Below, piece by piece: positions 11,266-23,642 of a DNA stretch of 64,000 nucleotides (the stretch's first letter is position 1; the number at the start of each line of letters is the position of its first letter). The translations under genes were made by a program, and so were the position numbers. Where the stretch lies: positions 1,736,001 to 1,800,000 of the forward strand of contig CM035307.1 in assembly GCA_002900995.3 (NCBI GenBank). The letters are read 5' to 3'. The DNA is from Ganoderma boninense. Its lineage: Eukaryota > Basidiomycota > Agaricomycetes > Polyporales > Polyporaceae. The notes beneath the pieces are model-generated. The model was not told the DNA's origin. It saw nothing but the letters and a program-made list of their open reading frames with translations, and did not search any database.

Positions 11266-12121
11266 GACGTGTCGACCAAAGGGATCGCGAACGGAAGTGC
11301 CTGTGGCGGAGAGAGGCCTCTCCGGAGGTAAGGGGCCTTTATAAGGTTACAGGTGGCATAGCGTGCGAGGTATCATATATCAAGCTTCAAGGGGGGCGAT
11401 GGACGTGAAGCCTCCATTCGAGAAGTTGATGATCATCGCGCGTCCTCTTCGGAGGCGCATTAGGATAAGCGCCAACAGCGCCTGGCAGTACTGATGGCAA
11501 CGTGGTTGTGTCGCAGTCTGAGGCCATGTGGTGTGGTACGGCGAAATGTGCCAGCATCCCGTGGAAGGTGACAGATGGATGCCAGGTGAGCAATACATGC
11601 TTGTCGAGAAGAGCCCTCCCCCCCTTCCCCCCGAAAAGCTACCGAGGCAACGATGCACAGTAAGCTTTCGGGAGGGTAAGGGTGTACCAGCGATCACGCA
11701 CCAGAAGAACAATATCCGTCCCACCTTGATCCCGCCGTAAAAATGTTCAAGCTGAAGGGTACCTTAGGCAATGGGGACCCGGCGAAGTATCCGCAACCAA
11801 GATCATGAAGAAAGGTCACGACACGGGGTTTACAGCTGTATTGCTCTCCCTGATCCAACCATCAACTTTGAAAATATAGTTGGAGGAATTTCATTCCATG
11901 GCGGAGGAGCGTCTCTGCCCATTGCACTACTTGCAGCCAAAAACACCGTGTGGCACTAGCAGGGCCGTACTTACTGGATTGTTGCTGCGGCTGCAAGACC
12001 ACGCCAATAAGGCAGATAGCCTAACAGTGTGAATGATACAGCAAATTGTTATAGGTTGTTTGTGTTGGTACATTTCGCACTCTCGGAGAGCGAGTCTCGG
12101 CATAGTTGAATAGAGGACACG
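11266..12121. other. intergenic, no supported gene
   Basis: This region of about 850 bp lies between the GNAT start and the aminopeptidase stop. It carries weak open frames on both strands, the longest about 114 codons on the minus strand, with low-complexity Pro/Gly stretches. None resembles a protein I know and none has a convincing set of splice sites. It likely contains the GNAT promoter. Confidence 0.45.
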
Positions 12122-13924
12122 TCACTCAACGGTGAGCGACTTGTCGAGCTCGTTGAAGCCCTCGAAGAAAGACGTGAAGAGGTCGATCGCATACTGGACA
12201 TCATGTGACCCCGCGGTCTCGCGGATAGAATGCATCGAAAGCATCGCCCAGCCGACGTCGACCGTTCGGACGCCGAGCTTCGACAACATCGGCCCCACAG
12301 TGGAGCCGCACGGCCTGTCATTCAAGCAATGAGTGAGTATCGCGCCAGTTCAACGCAGACAGCTCCCAGCAGAACGTATACGTACATGTCATTCCGGACT
12401 TCGAACTCCTGCACTTGACCATCCTTCCTCTCGGCCAGCTTCTTGACGACAAAGGAGCCGATCGAGTCACTCGCGTACCTCTGCTTCGCGTTCGTCTTGA
12501 TCACTACACCACCGTTGACCTTCGGTGCATGGTTCTCCTCGTGCTTGCTTGCGTAGTTCGGGTGTACGGCGTGGCCCATGTCAGCGCTCACAAGGAAGGA
12601 GCGAGCGACGGATTGCGCGTAGGCTGCCGGGGTAGGGGAAAGGCGTTGAAGGAAGGAGGGTATAATGGAAGACTCGGCGCCGGTGGTAGAGACAGACCCA
12701 ATTTCTTCGTGGTTGAAGAGCGAGATCGCGCTCACGTTTCCCTCGAGAATGTTGAAGTTCGAGGAAGACGCAAAAGTAGCGATGGCCTCAACAGCGCAGA
12801 ACCTGGCAGACCCGATCAGACAAATATCGGGAACAGACGAGAGTCATTACTTACGAAGAGAATTGATTGTCCATGCGGGGGCTGAAGATGAACTCATGGT
12901 TGATACCGCCGAGGACGGACGGTTGTGCGTCATACAGATGCCTGACCAACAGTCAGTAGCATACCGCAAGAAATGTATGGATACACACAGCTCAAAGTCA
13001 TGGATGAATTCTGGAGCAACAGAGAGCTCGTTGGAGAGTAACGACAGGAGCTCGGGGTGGTGATTCTCCTGAATGCTCGTCGCTTTGCGCGATGCCTTAG
13101 CCTCACCGGTTGGGGAGTTCAGTTTAGACTCAACGAGTCCGAGAATGGGGACAAATTCCGACTCGGTGTTGAACTGGAAGTTATCCGCCGCACCTCTCTC
13201 CACTGGATGGCATTGTATAGCGTATATCCCATCAGAATATGATTTAGCAACGTACGATGAATAGCAAGAGTGGGAATGCGCAGGAGAGGCCGGTCGATGC
13301 GCACAAGCTTGGATGTGAAGTTACCGCTCTTGTCGGCGATGACGACTCGTCCGGCCAAGGCCAGGTCACGATCGAACCAGGAGTGCCAGATTCCGCCACC
13401 GTAGGTTTCGACACCAACCTGGAGATATCCGACCTTGTTCTTCTTGGACACGGGCCTGATCTAAGTATTGGAAGCAGAGACGATCAGCATTCTCAGCCCA
13501 GCCCTCGGATCGGCCTGGACTGACGCGGAGATTAGGGCTGTCGATGTGTGTGGCAACAATAGAGACACCAGCGCCAGGCTTCCAGTCTTGTGGAATGGTG
13601 AAGGCAAGCAGTGCGCTCTGGTTACTATTGCGTCATGTTGAGTACCTCGCAGGTCAGGTCACACGAGCAGGAGAGCGACAAACCGAGTAAAGTAGTACTT
13701 GCCACCGGCCTTCAAGCTCTTCTCCCAGTCATCCTCTTCTCGGATCTGACCATCGTGAGTGGCGTGCCACACTACACACCTTGGCGCGCGCGTACCTTCT
13801 GGAAGCCGGCCTTCTCGAGACGAGCGGATGCGGCGCGAACGGCATGGAAGGGAGTCGGGGAGGCGTTGACAAAGTCGAGGAGCTTGTGTGCAGCCTCTGG
13901 GCCTGCGCGCTGGGTCATGGTCAT
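12122..13924 (-). CDS. Aspartyl aminopeptidase (M18)
   Basis: This is a cytosolic or vacuolar M18 metallo-aminopeptidase that removes N-terminal Asp/Glu, homologous to yeast Ape4 and human DNPEP. Blocks in order: [20 protein letters not shown] near the N-terminus, [11 protein letters not shown] (first zinc ligand His in THxDSP), [44 protein letters not shown] (catalytic and metal Glu pair), [13 protein letters not shown] (metal His/Asp), [18 protein letters not shown] and [13 protein letters not shown] near the end. About seven short introns are inferred. Two ATGs lie two codons apart (13924 and 13918); the first is used. The reading is intact and the length is typical. It is head-to-head with UTP12. 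Confidence 0.93.
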
Positions 13925-14164
13925 GGTGCGGAAGAGGGAGAGGGGGCTCTGGGGATGAGCACAATGGATTGCACCGATTAGGCAGGCTTTGTGTGCTCTG
14001 TGAGAACGGGCGAGGGCTGCAGACGGCGCGAATCGACGGCGCGAGGCCAGATCGGAGCAGCATCGAGCGTAGTACTCGTGGGAATCTGCGAAAAGATTCC
14101 TCTTCTAGCTTTCCATTGGCTCTCGATCGCGTCGCGTCTCGTCTCTGCCCTCTGCACGCTCGCC
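13925..14164. promoter_or_regulatory. bidirectional promoter region, aminopeptidase/UTP12
   Basis: A spacer of 240 bp lies between two divergent start codons, so both promoters must sit here or overlap the neighbouring genes. No known motif was identified. Confidence 0.4.
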
Positions 14165-17100
14165 ATGGTCCAAAGCTACTTACGCCATGGGCCCACAGAG
14201 GTATGGTCCTTGCTTGTCGGCTAGAACAGCGCTCTGAACCCTCGCGCAGGCATTTGGGCTCGTGTGCAGTTCCTCGTCCAACTCGCACTACGACGGCAAG
14301 TTAGCTTACGTCCCTGCACTCGAAGATGTACTGGTCTGGGATGTCAAGAAGGGTCAACAGGTACGTGCTATACCCTCTCTGATGTGCGCGTAACTTATTG
14401 CTTGTAGCTCGCAATGTGGCATGAAACCGGTCACCGAGCAGAGGTCACCTGCATTTTGAGGTCTCCCCAGAAGGATGCATTCGCCGTTGGCTATGCGGAT
14501 GGTTCGATCCGCCTCTGGAACGCGTCATCACAGTCGCTCCTTGCTACCTTCAACGGTCACAAGAAAGCGGTCACTGCCCTTGCCTTCGACGAAACCGGCA
14601 CAAGACTCGCCTCGGGATCGCAGGACACAGACCTCATTCTCTGGGATGTAGTTGGAGAAGCTGGGCTCTACCGGTATGTCTCCTGAAGTTACTGCGCATA
14701 TCTTTCATTTCATGCAGGTGCGTAGGTTACGAGGCCACAGAGACCAGGTCACCGCCATCCGTTTTATCCGTCCCACCGCCGAGTCTGCGCCTTCGACTTC
14801 AACCGGGACCGCTCCCGGCTTCCTCCTATCTGGGTCCAAGGACACCTTCCTCAAACTATGGGACCTCTCTACGCAACACTGCGTCCAAACTCTTGTTGCG
14901 CATCGGTCGGAGGTCTGGACCATGGACCTCAATCCAGAGCAGGAGCTCGTCTTCACGGGGAGCGGAGAAGGAGAGATGAAGGCATGGAGGATAGACCATG
15001 GAGCTCTTGCGCAGGGACTGCAGGAGACCGAGTCAGGAGAGGTGGGTTTGAATCTGGGCGGTTGCAGGGATTTTCTAACACCATGCTCCAGGTCACCAAG
15101 TTCATCAACCTGGTGACTACGCTCCCTCTAGCCTCGACCCACAGGGTTTCGCAGATTTCATTCCACCCCCACAAACCATATCTCGCCGTTCAATCGCACG
15201 ACAAGACAGTAGAGGTATTCAGGATACGTACCGAGGAGGAGATCAAGAAAAAGCAGGCACGAAGGCGAAAGCGCGCCAAGGAGAGGGAACAAGAGAAGAA
15301 GGAGAAGGGCAAGAAAAAGGACGCCGATGTCGACGTGACCATGGATGTTGCAGAAGAAAAAGACGTCGAGCTAGCGGACCTCTTCCAGCCATACCTGATT
15401 GTCCGGGCGGGTGGCAAGGTCCGATCATTTGACTTCGGTGGGGAAGAGAACAGCGGGAAGGATAACACCCAGTTGTTCGTCGCGCTGGCGAACAATGCGT
15501 TGGAAGTGTACACCATTCCCCCACCGACCAAGTCAAAAGACGATCCTCCCGAAGCCACCCGTATATTCTCTGTGGACCTCCCGGGGCACAGGACAGACGT
15601 CCGGACGCTATGCCTGAGCTCCGACGATCAGCTTCTAGCTTCAGCGTCAAATGGTACACGATTTCGCTTTGCCTATCTGCGCATATACTGACCTTATTCT
15701 TCAGGATCGTTGAAGATTTGGAACATAAAAACCACGGCGTGCATACGCACCATGGACTGTGGGTACGCAATATGCAGCACCTTCCTGCCTGGTGATCGCC
15801 AAGTAGCTGTGGGCACAAAATCTGGGGAGATCCTCATATACGATATCGCGTCATCGTCGCTTGTCGACACCGTGCAAGCCCATTCAGCAACTGTGTGGTC
15901 CATTCACCTCCGCCCAGATGGCAATGGGCTCGTTAGCGGGAGTGCAGACAAGGACGTGAAGTTCTGGGATTTCGAGCATAAGCCGGCCAACAGCGACAAT
16001 GTCAGTCTCCCTCCTCTAGTGGCTGTCTCGGCGTTGATGCTGACTTTCATCCCAGCCTCGGAGCACCAACCTCCTCACTCTTGTCCATATCCGCACTCTC
16101 AAGATGACTGACGACGTGCTCTCAGTACGCTACAGTCCGAATAGCAAACTTCTCGCTGTCGCGCTGCTCGACTCGACCGTGAAGGTCTTCTACCAGGACA
16201 CGCTCAAGTTCTTCCTTTCGCTTTACGGGCACAAATTGCCCGTGCTGTCCATGGACGTCTCCGCCGACTCGAAGCTTCTCGTGACGTGCTCCGCGGACAA
16301 AAACGTGAAGATCTGGGGTCTTGATTTTGGGGACTGCCACAAGAGCATCTTCGCGCACGACGAGAGCGTAATGCAAGTCGCCTTCGAGCACACGGACGTG
16401 CGCGATGGGGACGCGAAGCCCTCACACTACTTCTGGACTGTTGGGAAAGGACAAGCTGCTCAAGTACTGGGATGGCGACAAAGTATATCTTCCTCCCACG
16501 TGTCTTCCGACCAGAAGGAGCTGACGTCCGTGTGGTTTAATGCAGTTCGAGAACATCCAGAAACTGGAAGGCCACCACGGCGAGGTCTGGGCGCTCGCTG
16601 TGAGCCACCACGGCAAGTTCGTCGTCACTGGCTCACACGATAAGTCGATCCGTGTCTGGGAGAAGCTCGACGAACCGGTGCGCACACATCCCAAGCTACC
16701 CATGTGTTGCGGTCCCTCACGTTGTGTGTCTTGTAGCTTTTCCTCGAAGAAGAGCGCGAGCGCGAGCTCGAAGCCCTGTACGAGACCGGCATCGCCGACG
16801 CCCTCAACCGCGCCGACGCCCCCATCGGCTCAGGCGCACCCGGCGGCGTGGACCCCTCCGCCTCGGCCGACGCCACGGCGGAGACGACGGGCGTGTCGAA
16901 ACAAACCACAGAAACGCTCATGGCGGGGGAACGCATCATGGAGGCGATCGACCTCGCGGACGCGGAGCTGGAGACGTTCCGCGAGTACGAGGAGGCGAAG
17001 CGCAAGGGCGGGCTGGCGGCGACGGTCGCGCCCCCGCCGCGCAACGCGGTGCTCGCGGCGTACGACGTCGAGCCGGAGGAGTGGGTCCTGCGTGTCGTGG

Positions 17101-17578
17101 AGAAGGTGCCCGGGACGGCGCTGTATGACGCGCTGCTCGTGCTGCCGTTCGGGAAGGTCGTCAGTCTGATGCGCTACTTGAACGTCTGGGCGCAGCGCGT
17201 GCGTTTTCTTTCCCTTTCGCAGTTCCTTCTTTCGGTGTGGTGGTTGTCGCTGACATGAGGCACATGTAGGAATGGAACATCGTGCTGACGTCGCGCATCA
17301 TCTTCTTCCTGCTCAAGACGCACCACCACCAGATCGTCGCGAACCGTGTGATGCGCACCGCGCTCATCCCCCTGCGGCGGAGCCTGCGCGAGGGCCTCCG
17401 CCGCCAGAAGGAGACGATCGGGTACAATCTGGCCGCGCTGCGCTTCGTGCAGCGGCAGAACGACGCGCGCCGCACGGCGGAATTCTTTGAGAAAGACGAG
17501 ACGCTCACTGAGGAGCAGGTGCGGGAAAAGATTGCGGACGGCGGGAAGAAGCGCAAGCGGGTGAACGTGAAGACATAA
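14165..17578 (+). CDS. UTP12: UTP12/DIP2 WD-repeat protein of SSU processome
   Basis: Utp12/Dip2 (WDR3 in animals) is a tandem beta-propeller protein of the UTP-B subcomplex of the small-subunit processome. N-terminal WD repeats include [53 protein letters not shown] and [18 protein letters not shown]. The second propeller includes [15 protein letters not shown] and [17 protein letters not shown]. The Utp12 C-terminal helical domain contains [18 protein letters not shown] and [18 protein letters not shown]. The tail is basic. About eight introns are inferred. One frame break occurs at AAA 16446-16448: the conserved [13 protein letters not shown] needs only two A residues, so one base is extra. 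The gene is otherwise intact, and the start codon directly precedes SYLRHGPTE. Confidence 0.93.
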
Positions 17579-17755
17579 GGATATGCGCCAGGAGGAGTAT
17601 GGGGCATAGAAAAGTAGTATTATGTGCTGCTAGTAGTGTGTAAGCTGTGTCTGGTAGGATGTGTTGTCCACTATCGATACATGCTGAAGGCCAGGTGAGA
17701 CTAGTGATGGACAGAGAGTGGAGGTGGTGATTATAGTACTGGTTGGCACGCGAGG

Positions 17756-19028
17756 CTAATTGTTCTCGGTCATCTTCGGGCCCCAAAGCTCCTCCAACCT
17801 GCATGCAATAAGTGCCCAACCCGTCGATAAGCAAGGACAGGTCATGCCCACAAAAGAAAAAGAGAAGAGGAGCAGGGAGACGTACCAGCCGTCCATGGGG
17901 TCCGTTGCTTGCCGCATCTGTACAGTCAGGAGGCCCTCATCAAGGTTTGCAAGGTTCGAGAAGGCGGCCTTGGTCAAGTCGACGTGCTTCGAGCCATCGG
18001 CACAGCCCGCGCAGGAGTCCACAACACGAGCAAAGACGCATTTCTGAGGCGTATTGCACACTGGTGCGCCGTCGCAAGATCAGCAGACGGGGAGAAAGTT
18101 CAGGGACCGGGGTAGACGTACACTCCAGGAACTTGAAGCACTCCGGCTTGCTCTCCCAGCCAACAAGCGTGAGTGCGGCCGCGAAGGACTTGTCCTGGAC
18201 CGTGTGATCCGGTTCGGAAGTCAGCATAAAAGGGCAGATGGGAGAAACGGTACCGTCGGTGCCCATGTGGGGTTCAGCCAGCAGCTGGGATTCTCGAGAT
18301 CATGTCCGGTGTACCTATGAGCGACCAGGAGAGGATATGAAAGCAGGCCCAGGCAGACGTCGAGGCTCCCGCGCATACCAAGTAATCGTAACAGGCTCCG
18401 GCTTCCCGACAGGCTTGATGGACTGGAGGACCTTCCTGAAACTATTGAGCAGACCGGTCTGTGTGGTGGCCGCACTGAGGACACCGTTCTTCGCGTCTTT
18501 CTGAGTTGCGGCGGGCTTCTTGGGCTTGGGCTTGGTCGCAGATTTGGACTTGGGCTTGGACTTGGACTTGGACTTTGCTTTGTGCGCCTTTGAACTAGAC
18601 GGAGAGTTCCTTGCGCGACGGACAAGTTTCATTCTTCGAGTGCCGTTGGTCGCGGGAGGTGAGACATTCATGCCGCCAGTTCCATGGGTGTAGCCGCGGA
18701 CCTCGTCGCCAGCATCAGGGTCGAGGAGTGTGTCGCCATAGTCAGGATCATCGTCATCGTCAGGTTCTGTATCGTAGCCTACGTGCTTGGTGATTGCGCG
18801 TCGTTGGTACTTGTAGAGAAGGTTGGTTGTGTTGACCGTCTGCCAGCCGTCGCGGGGGTCGAAGACATAGTTGTCGCCTAGAGAGTGGGGCGTTGTGTAG
18901 CGTCGTTCCAAGGCCATGCGGTCCGTATTGATGTCCAGGGCGGACGCGCCAAAGAAGGAAGCAGGAGTTGGTATAGCCAAGCGGGAGAGAGCAGCGAGAG
19001 AGAGGACGGCCCAGGTAGGAAGCTTCAT
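17756..19028 (-). CDS. Secreted double-psi beta-barrel (RlpA/expansin-like) protein
   Basis: This is a predicted extracellular protein with a C-terminal double-psi beta-barrel of the RlpA/barwin/expansin type. The N-terminus has a signal peptide (PTWAVLSLAALSRLAIP). A long polar region follows, with a DPDDD-type acidic patch and then a low-complexity Lys/Ser/Pro linker (KAHKAKSKSKSKPKSK). The barrel starts TITWYTGHDLENPSCW and includes SFAAALTLVGWESKPECF, CVFARVVDSCAGCADGSKHV and DLTKAAFSNLANLDEGLL. The conserved Asp of DLTKAAF and paired cysteines are present. Four introns are inferred, all GT-AG. These domains bind cell-wall polysaccharide or act as secreted small effectors; no enzymatic activity can be claimed. 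It is head-to-head with the PLP enzyme gene. Confidence 0.85.
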
Positions 19029-19526
19029 GGTGGCCCAGGTCCCGCGCAGAGGCCGTTAAATTGGCAGTGACTAACCAAAGGCACGATGGAACCAGCGGCG
19101 CAGAGGGAGATACCAGAGAGATACCAGAGAGGTGCACTGTAGCAGCGGACAGAGTTGGGCTCCCAGTCTCTCCGTCTGTCTGAAGGGGGACTCCAAGCAA
19201 TGGCAAGAGGAACTCTGAACGGTCTGGGCCCAGCTGCAGCTCTTTGGCGGGTAGCGCCGGGCCCGCAACGCGTCGCGTCACAGGCACGTGCTGGGAAGTG
19301 TGCAGCACGTCCAGCGCGTCAGACTCAAGATGAGTCAAACGCGCGTGCTGGCTGGATTCGGCGCACAAGCTGAAAGCTGCCGAGGAGCATGGCCGCGCGA
19401 AGCTTGCTTTTTGTGGAGGGACGGGCCGGTCGTTTTCCAGGTATTTAAATATTCCAACGGTCCACGTCAGAGTCTTTGCTGATACTACCTCAGCAGCCAG
19501 TCCGACCAGGCCTTCCAGTGTGCACA
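19029..19526. promoter_or_regulatory. divergent promoter region, DPBB/PLP enzyme
   Basis: This spacer of about 500 bp lies between two divergent starts. It holds a palindromic CACGTG at 19285-19290 and a TATA-like TATTTAAAT at 19442-19450, the latter about 80 bp before the PLP-enzyme start codon. CACGTG is the Cbf1/Met28-type box used for sulfur-amino-acid genes in yeasts. Its use here is inference, because this hexamer also occurs by chance. Confidence 0.45.
19285..19290. promoter_or_regulatory. CACGTG E-box
   Basis: This is a perfect palindromic bHLH site 236 bp before the start of the Cys/Met PLP enzyme. In ascomycete yeasts Cbf1 with Met28/Met4 acts through this site on sulfur-amino-acid genes. 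Function here is only suggested by the neighbouring gene. Confidence 0.3.
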
Positions 19527-21406
<1,880 letters not shown>

Positions 21407-21961
21407 GCGGGGGGTGCTGTAGTAGGAACGTGTAGAAGTGTCGAGCGGTGCAGAGGCAGTCTGTTGTAGGCCTGTCGTGCGTCCTTCCTTTCTTTCATGG
21501 GCGCAGCGCGTTGTCTGGATCCACATATAGAGCCCCGTTTGTCTCCGCCGGAATGGAACCTTCGAACTGTCACCGCACAATAGGATCGATCATGCCAGTA
21601 CAGGTATCAGGGTGCGAGGAGGGCGATGGGTGTCCGATAGAACGACCCCCTTCCTGCTGGGGCGTAAATCTTATCCGGGTGCCCCAGTTGGTCCGAGTTC
21701 CTTGCATGTAGGACGGACGGATGGCACCCAAGTATCACACGTCACTGCCTTGTGTAGGCGTTGGTTCTCTCGGCCTCTTCACGCGTGACGCCCCGAGGTG
21801 CCGGGTTATGTGCATTGCGCCTTGGGGCGTTTCCCGTGGGGCCTTACTAACCTTCAAAGCTGCTGGTCGCCAGCCCTCACCCCAACTCCCAAACCGTCCC
21901 GTCTGCGCCTCCTCACCTCCCCTTGTTTCATCCTTCCACAGCTTAGCTTGTTTGCCGTCAG
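21407..21961. other. intergenic, SR-protein promoter region
   Basis: This stretch of about 550 bp between two plus-strand genes contains CT-rich segments towards its 3-prime end, typical of fungal promoters. No ORF with recognisable similarity, RNA gene or repeat is visible. Confidence 0.4.
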
Positions 21962-23640
21962 ATGGACTCTGCTCGCGTTTACCTCGGCGGTGACGAACGC
22001 TGTCTTTGCTATTTTATTTTCGCCGCGCTAATCCATGTCTCGCAGGGGTACCCGACAGCCTTAGTGGTGAAGAAATATTCAAGGTGCTTACTGTGACTTC
22101 CTTACCTCCTGAGGGCTACATGCTCACCTTGCGACAGCACCTCGCACCCTACGGACGCATTACGGAGATCAAGCTGCGACCTGGTAGGCCATCCACACGC
22201 CCTCCAAATTATCCTTTGAAACCGAGTAGAAAGCACCAACATCCTGGTCTCCACAGGTTTTGGCTTCGTACAGTTCGAGTCCCCGAAAGTAAGTGGGGCA
22301 GTGCTCTTCTACACCGCTCGGATCCTCACCTCGTTGCGACTAGGATGCACAGGTGAGGATGTCTGTCCTACACGTCACGCGGCACTGCAGCTGCATGGTA
22401 CTCGTATTCGGCACAGGACGTAGTTCGCGCGTTTTCCAACCAATCGTTCTTGGGCACCGGTGAGCACTCTCGTTCGGCACCCTTAGCCCTCTCAGTACCG
22501 CGCCGACTCACGAGTGCTGTAGAGATCAAGATGCAGCTAGCTCGGGCTGATCGATTTCACCGCTATCCTGAAGAGTGGGTCTCCTCCCCCAGTGTTTAGA
22601 CAGTCTCGTGGCCGTGTTCTGACCTTACCCCGTCCGAAGACCCGGTTTGCCACCCGTCCAGCGTACCGTTGATGGACAGAAGAGGAGGTACGCCGTCATC
22701 GTCAAGGGCCTGAACCCGCGCACCTGTTGGCAGGTATGTCGCCGCTAATATTCTCCCGCGGGACTTTTTTGTTCTCACCAGGACCGCTGGATCACTAGGA
22801 ACTGAAGGACTTCGGCCGTTCGATCGGCTGCGAGGTGGCGTATTGTGACGTCGACCGGGAGCACCGCACCAGAGGGTCAGTGCTTCGCCACTTCCGATAC
22901 CAGTGCTCGAGTCATCAGAGGCTGAGTCGGGACGCAGGTTCATCAACTACTTCCTAGAAGAACATGCCGAACTAGCGGTGAGGAAGCTAGATGGCAGAGA
23001 GCTCCTCGGAAACGTAGTACGAGTACAGCGACAGGTCGGTGCTCCTCTTCGAACTGCCTTATGATCCGTTTGCTCCGTCGATGCTGACGCAGCCCTGCAG
23101 CGTCCAGTGGCATCCGGCAGCGACCAGTCAGCTCCCGAGGAGGCACGAACTCCGGCACAGACCAGGTCCCCTTCGCGTCCAAGGCAATCCCAGGGTGCGG
23201 GGTACATGGCTGACCAGGGGGAGGGCCCTTCATACCGCGTGCAGTCTGAATATCAGCACTCTAGAGAGGCCGGAGGGTCCTCAAGAGACCCCACCGCCTT
23301 CTCCGGGTCGTTCTACATGCCGCCGTACACACCAAGCATGGGGGGTTACCGGCCTTGTTCCCCGACAGGACCCTGCCGCACGAGTACGCCATGGCTTCCC
23401 AACAAAATAGCCAGAGCCAGGGTCCAAGTCAAGGGAATCCGTCCGGCTGGCACTTCAGATGACCGTCCCCACTCGCACATCTACCAATACCCCACGAAGG
23501 TGTCCATAGAAATTCACGACCCGAGTGCCCGACGGACCGTCCAGAACCCCATATTCGATCATTCAGGAAGCGACCTGTGTATTTTGCATTGCCAACTGCT
23601 CTCGATCAGATACGACTATATATGCTGTACTCTAGTCTAA
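21962..23640 (+). CDS. Two-RRM SR-type RNA-binding protein
   Basis: This is a nuclear RNA-binding protein of the SR family (S. pombe Srp2/animal SRSF-like), acting in pre-mRNA splicing or export. RRM1: RVYLGGVPDSLSGEEIFK, then YGRITEIKLRP and GFGFVQFESPKDAQDVVRAF. RRM2 is the SR-type pseudo-RRM: RRYAVIVKGLNPRTCWQEL followed by KDFGRSIGCEVAYCDV. The usual SWQDLKD signature appears as CWQELKD. The tail is Ser/Arg/Pro/Gln-rich but has no long RS run. About eight introns are inferred. As printed the frame runs to TAA 23638-23640. If the G run at 23340-23345 had one more G, the tail would read SQQNSQSQGPSQGNPSG and stop at 23462, which looks more natural and leaves a normal gap to the convergent LOA1-like gene. 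Confidence 0.82.
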
Positions 23641-23642
23641 GT

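Noticed and set aside
23107..23640. Separate small gene in the long terminal frame of the SR protein
   Set aside because: It continues directly from RRM2 by a normal intron, and the distal part is best explained by a missing G that shifts the frame past the true stop.
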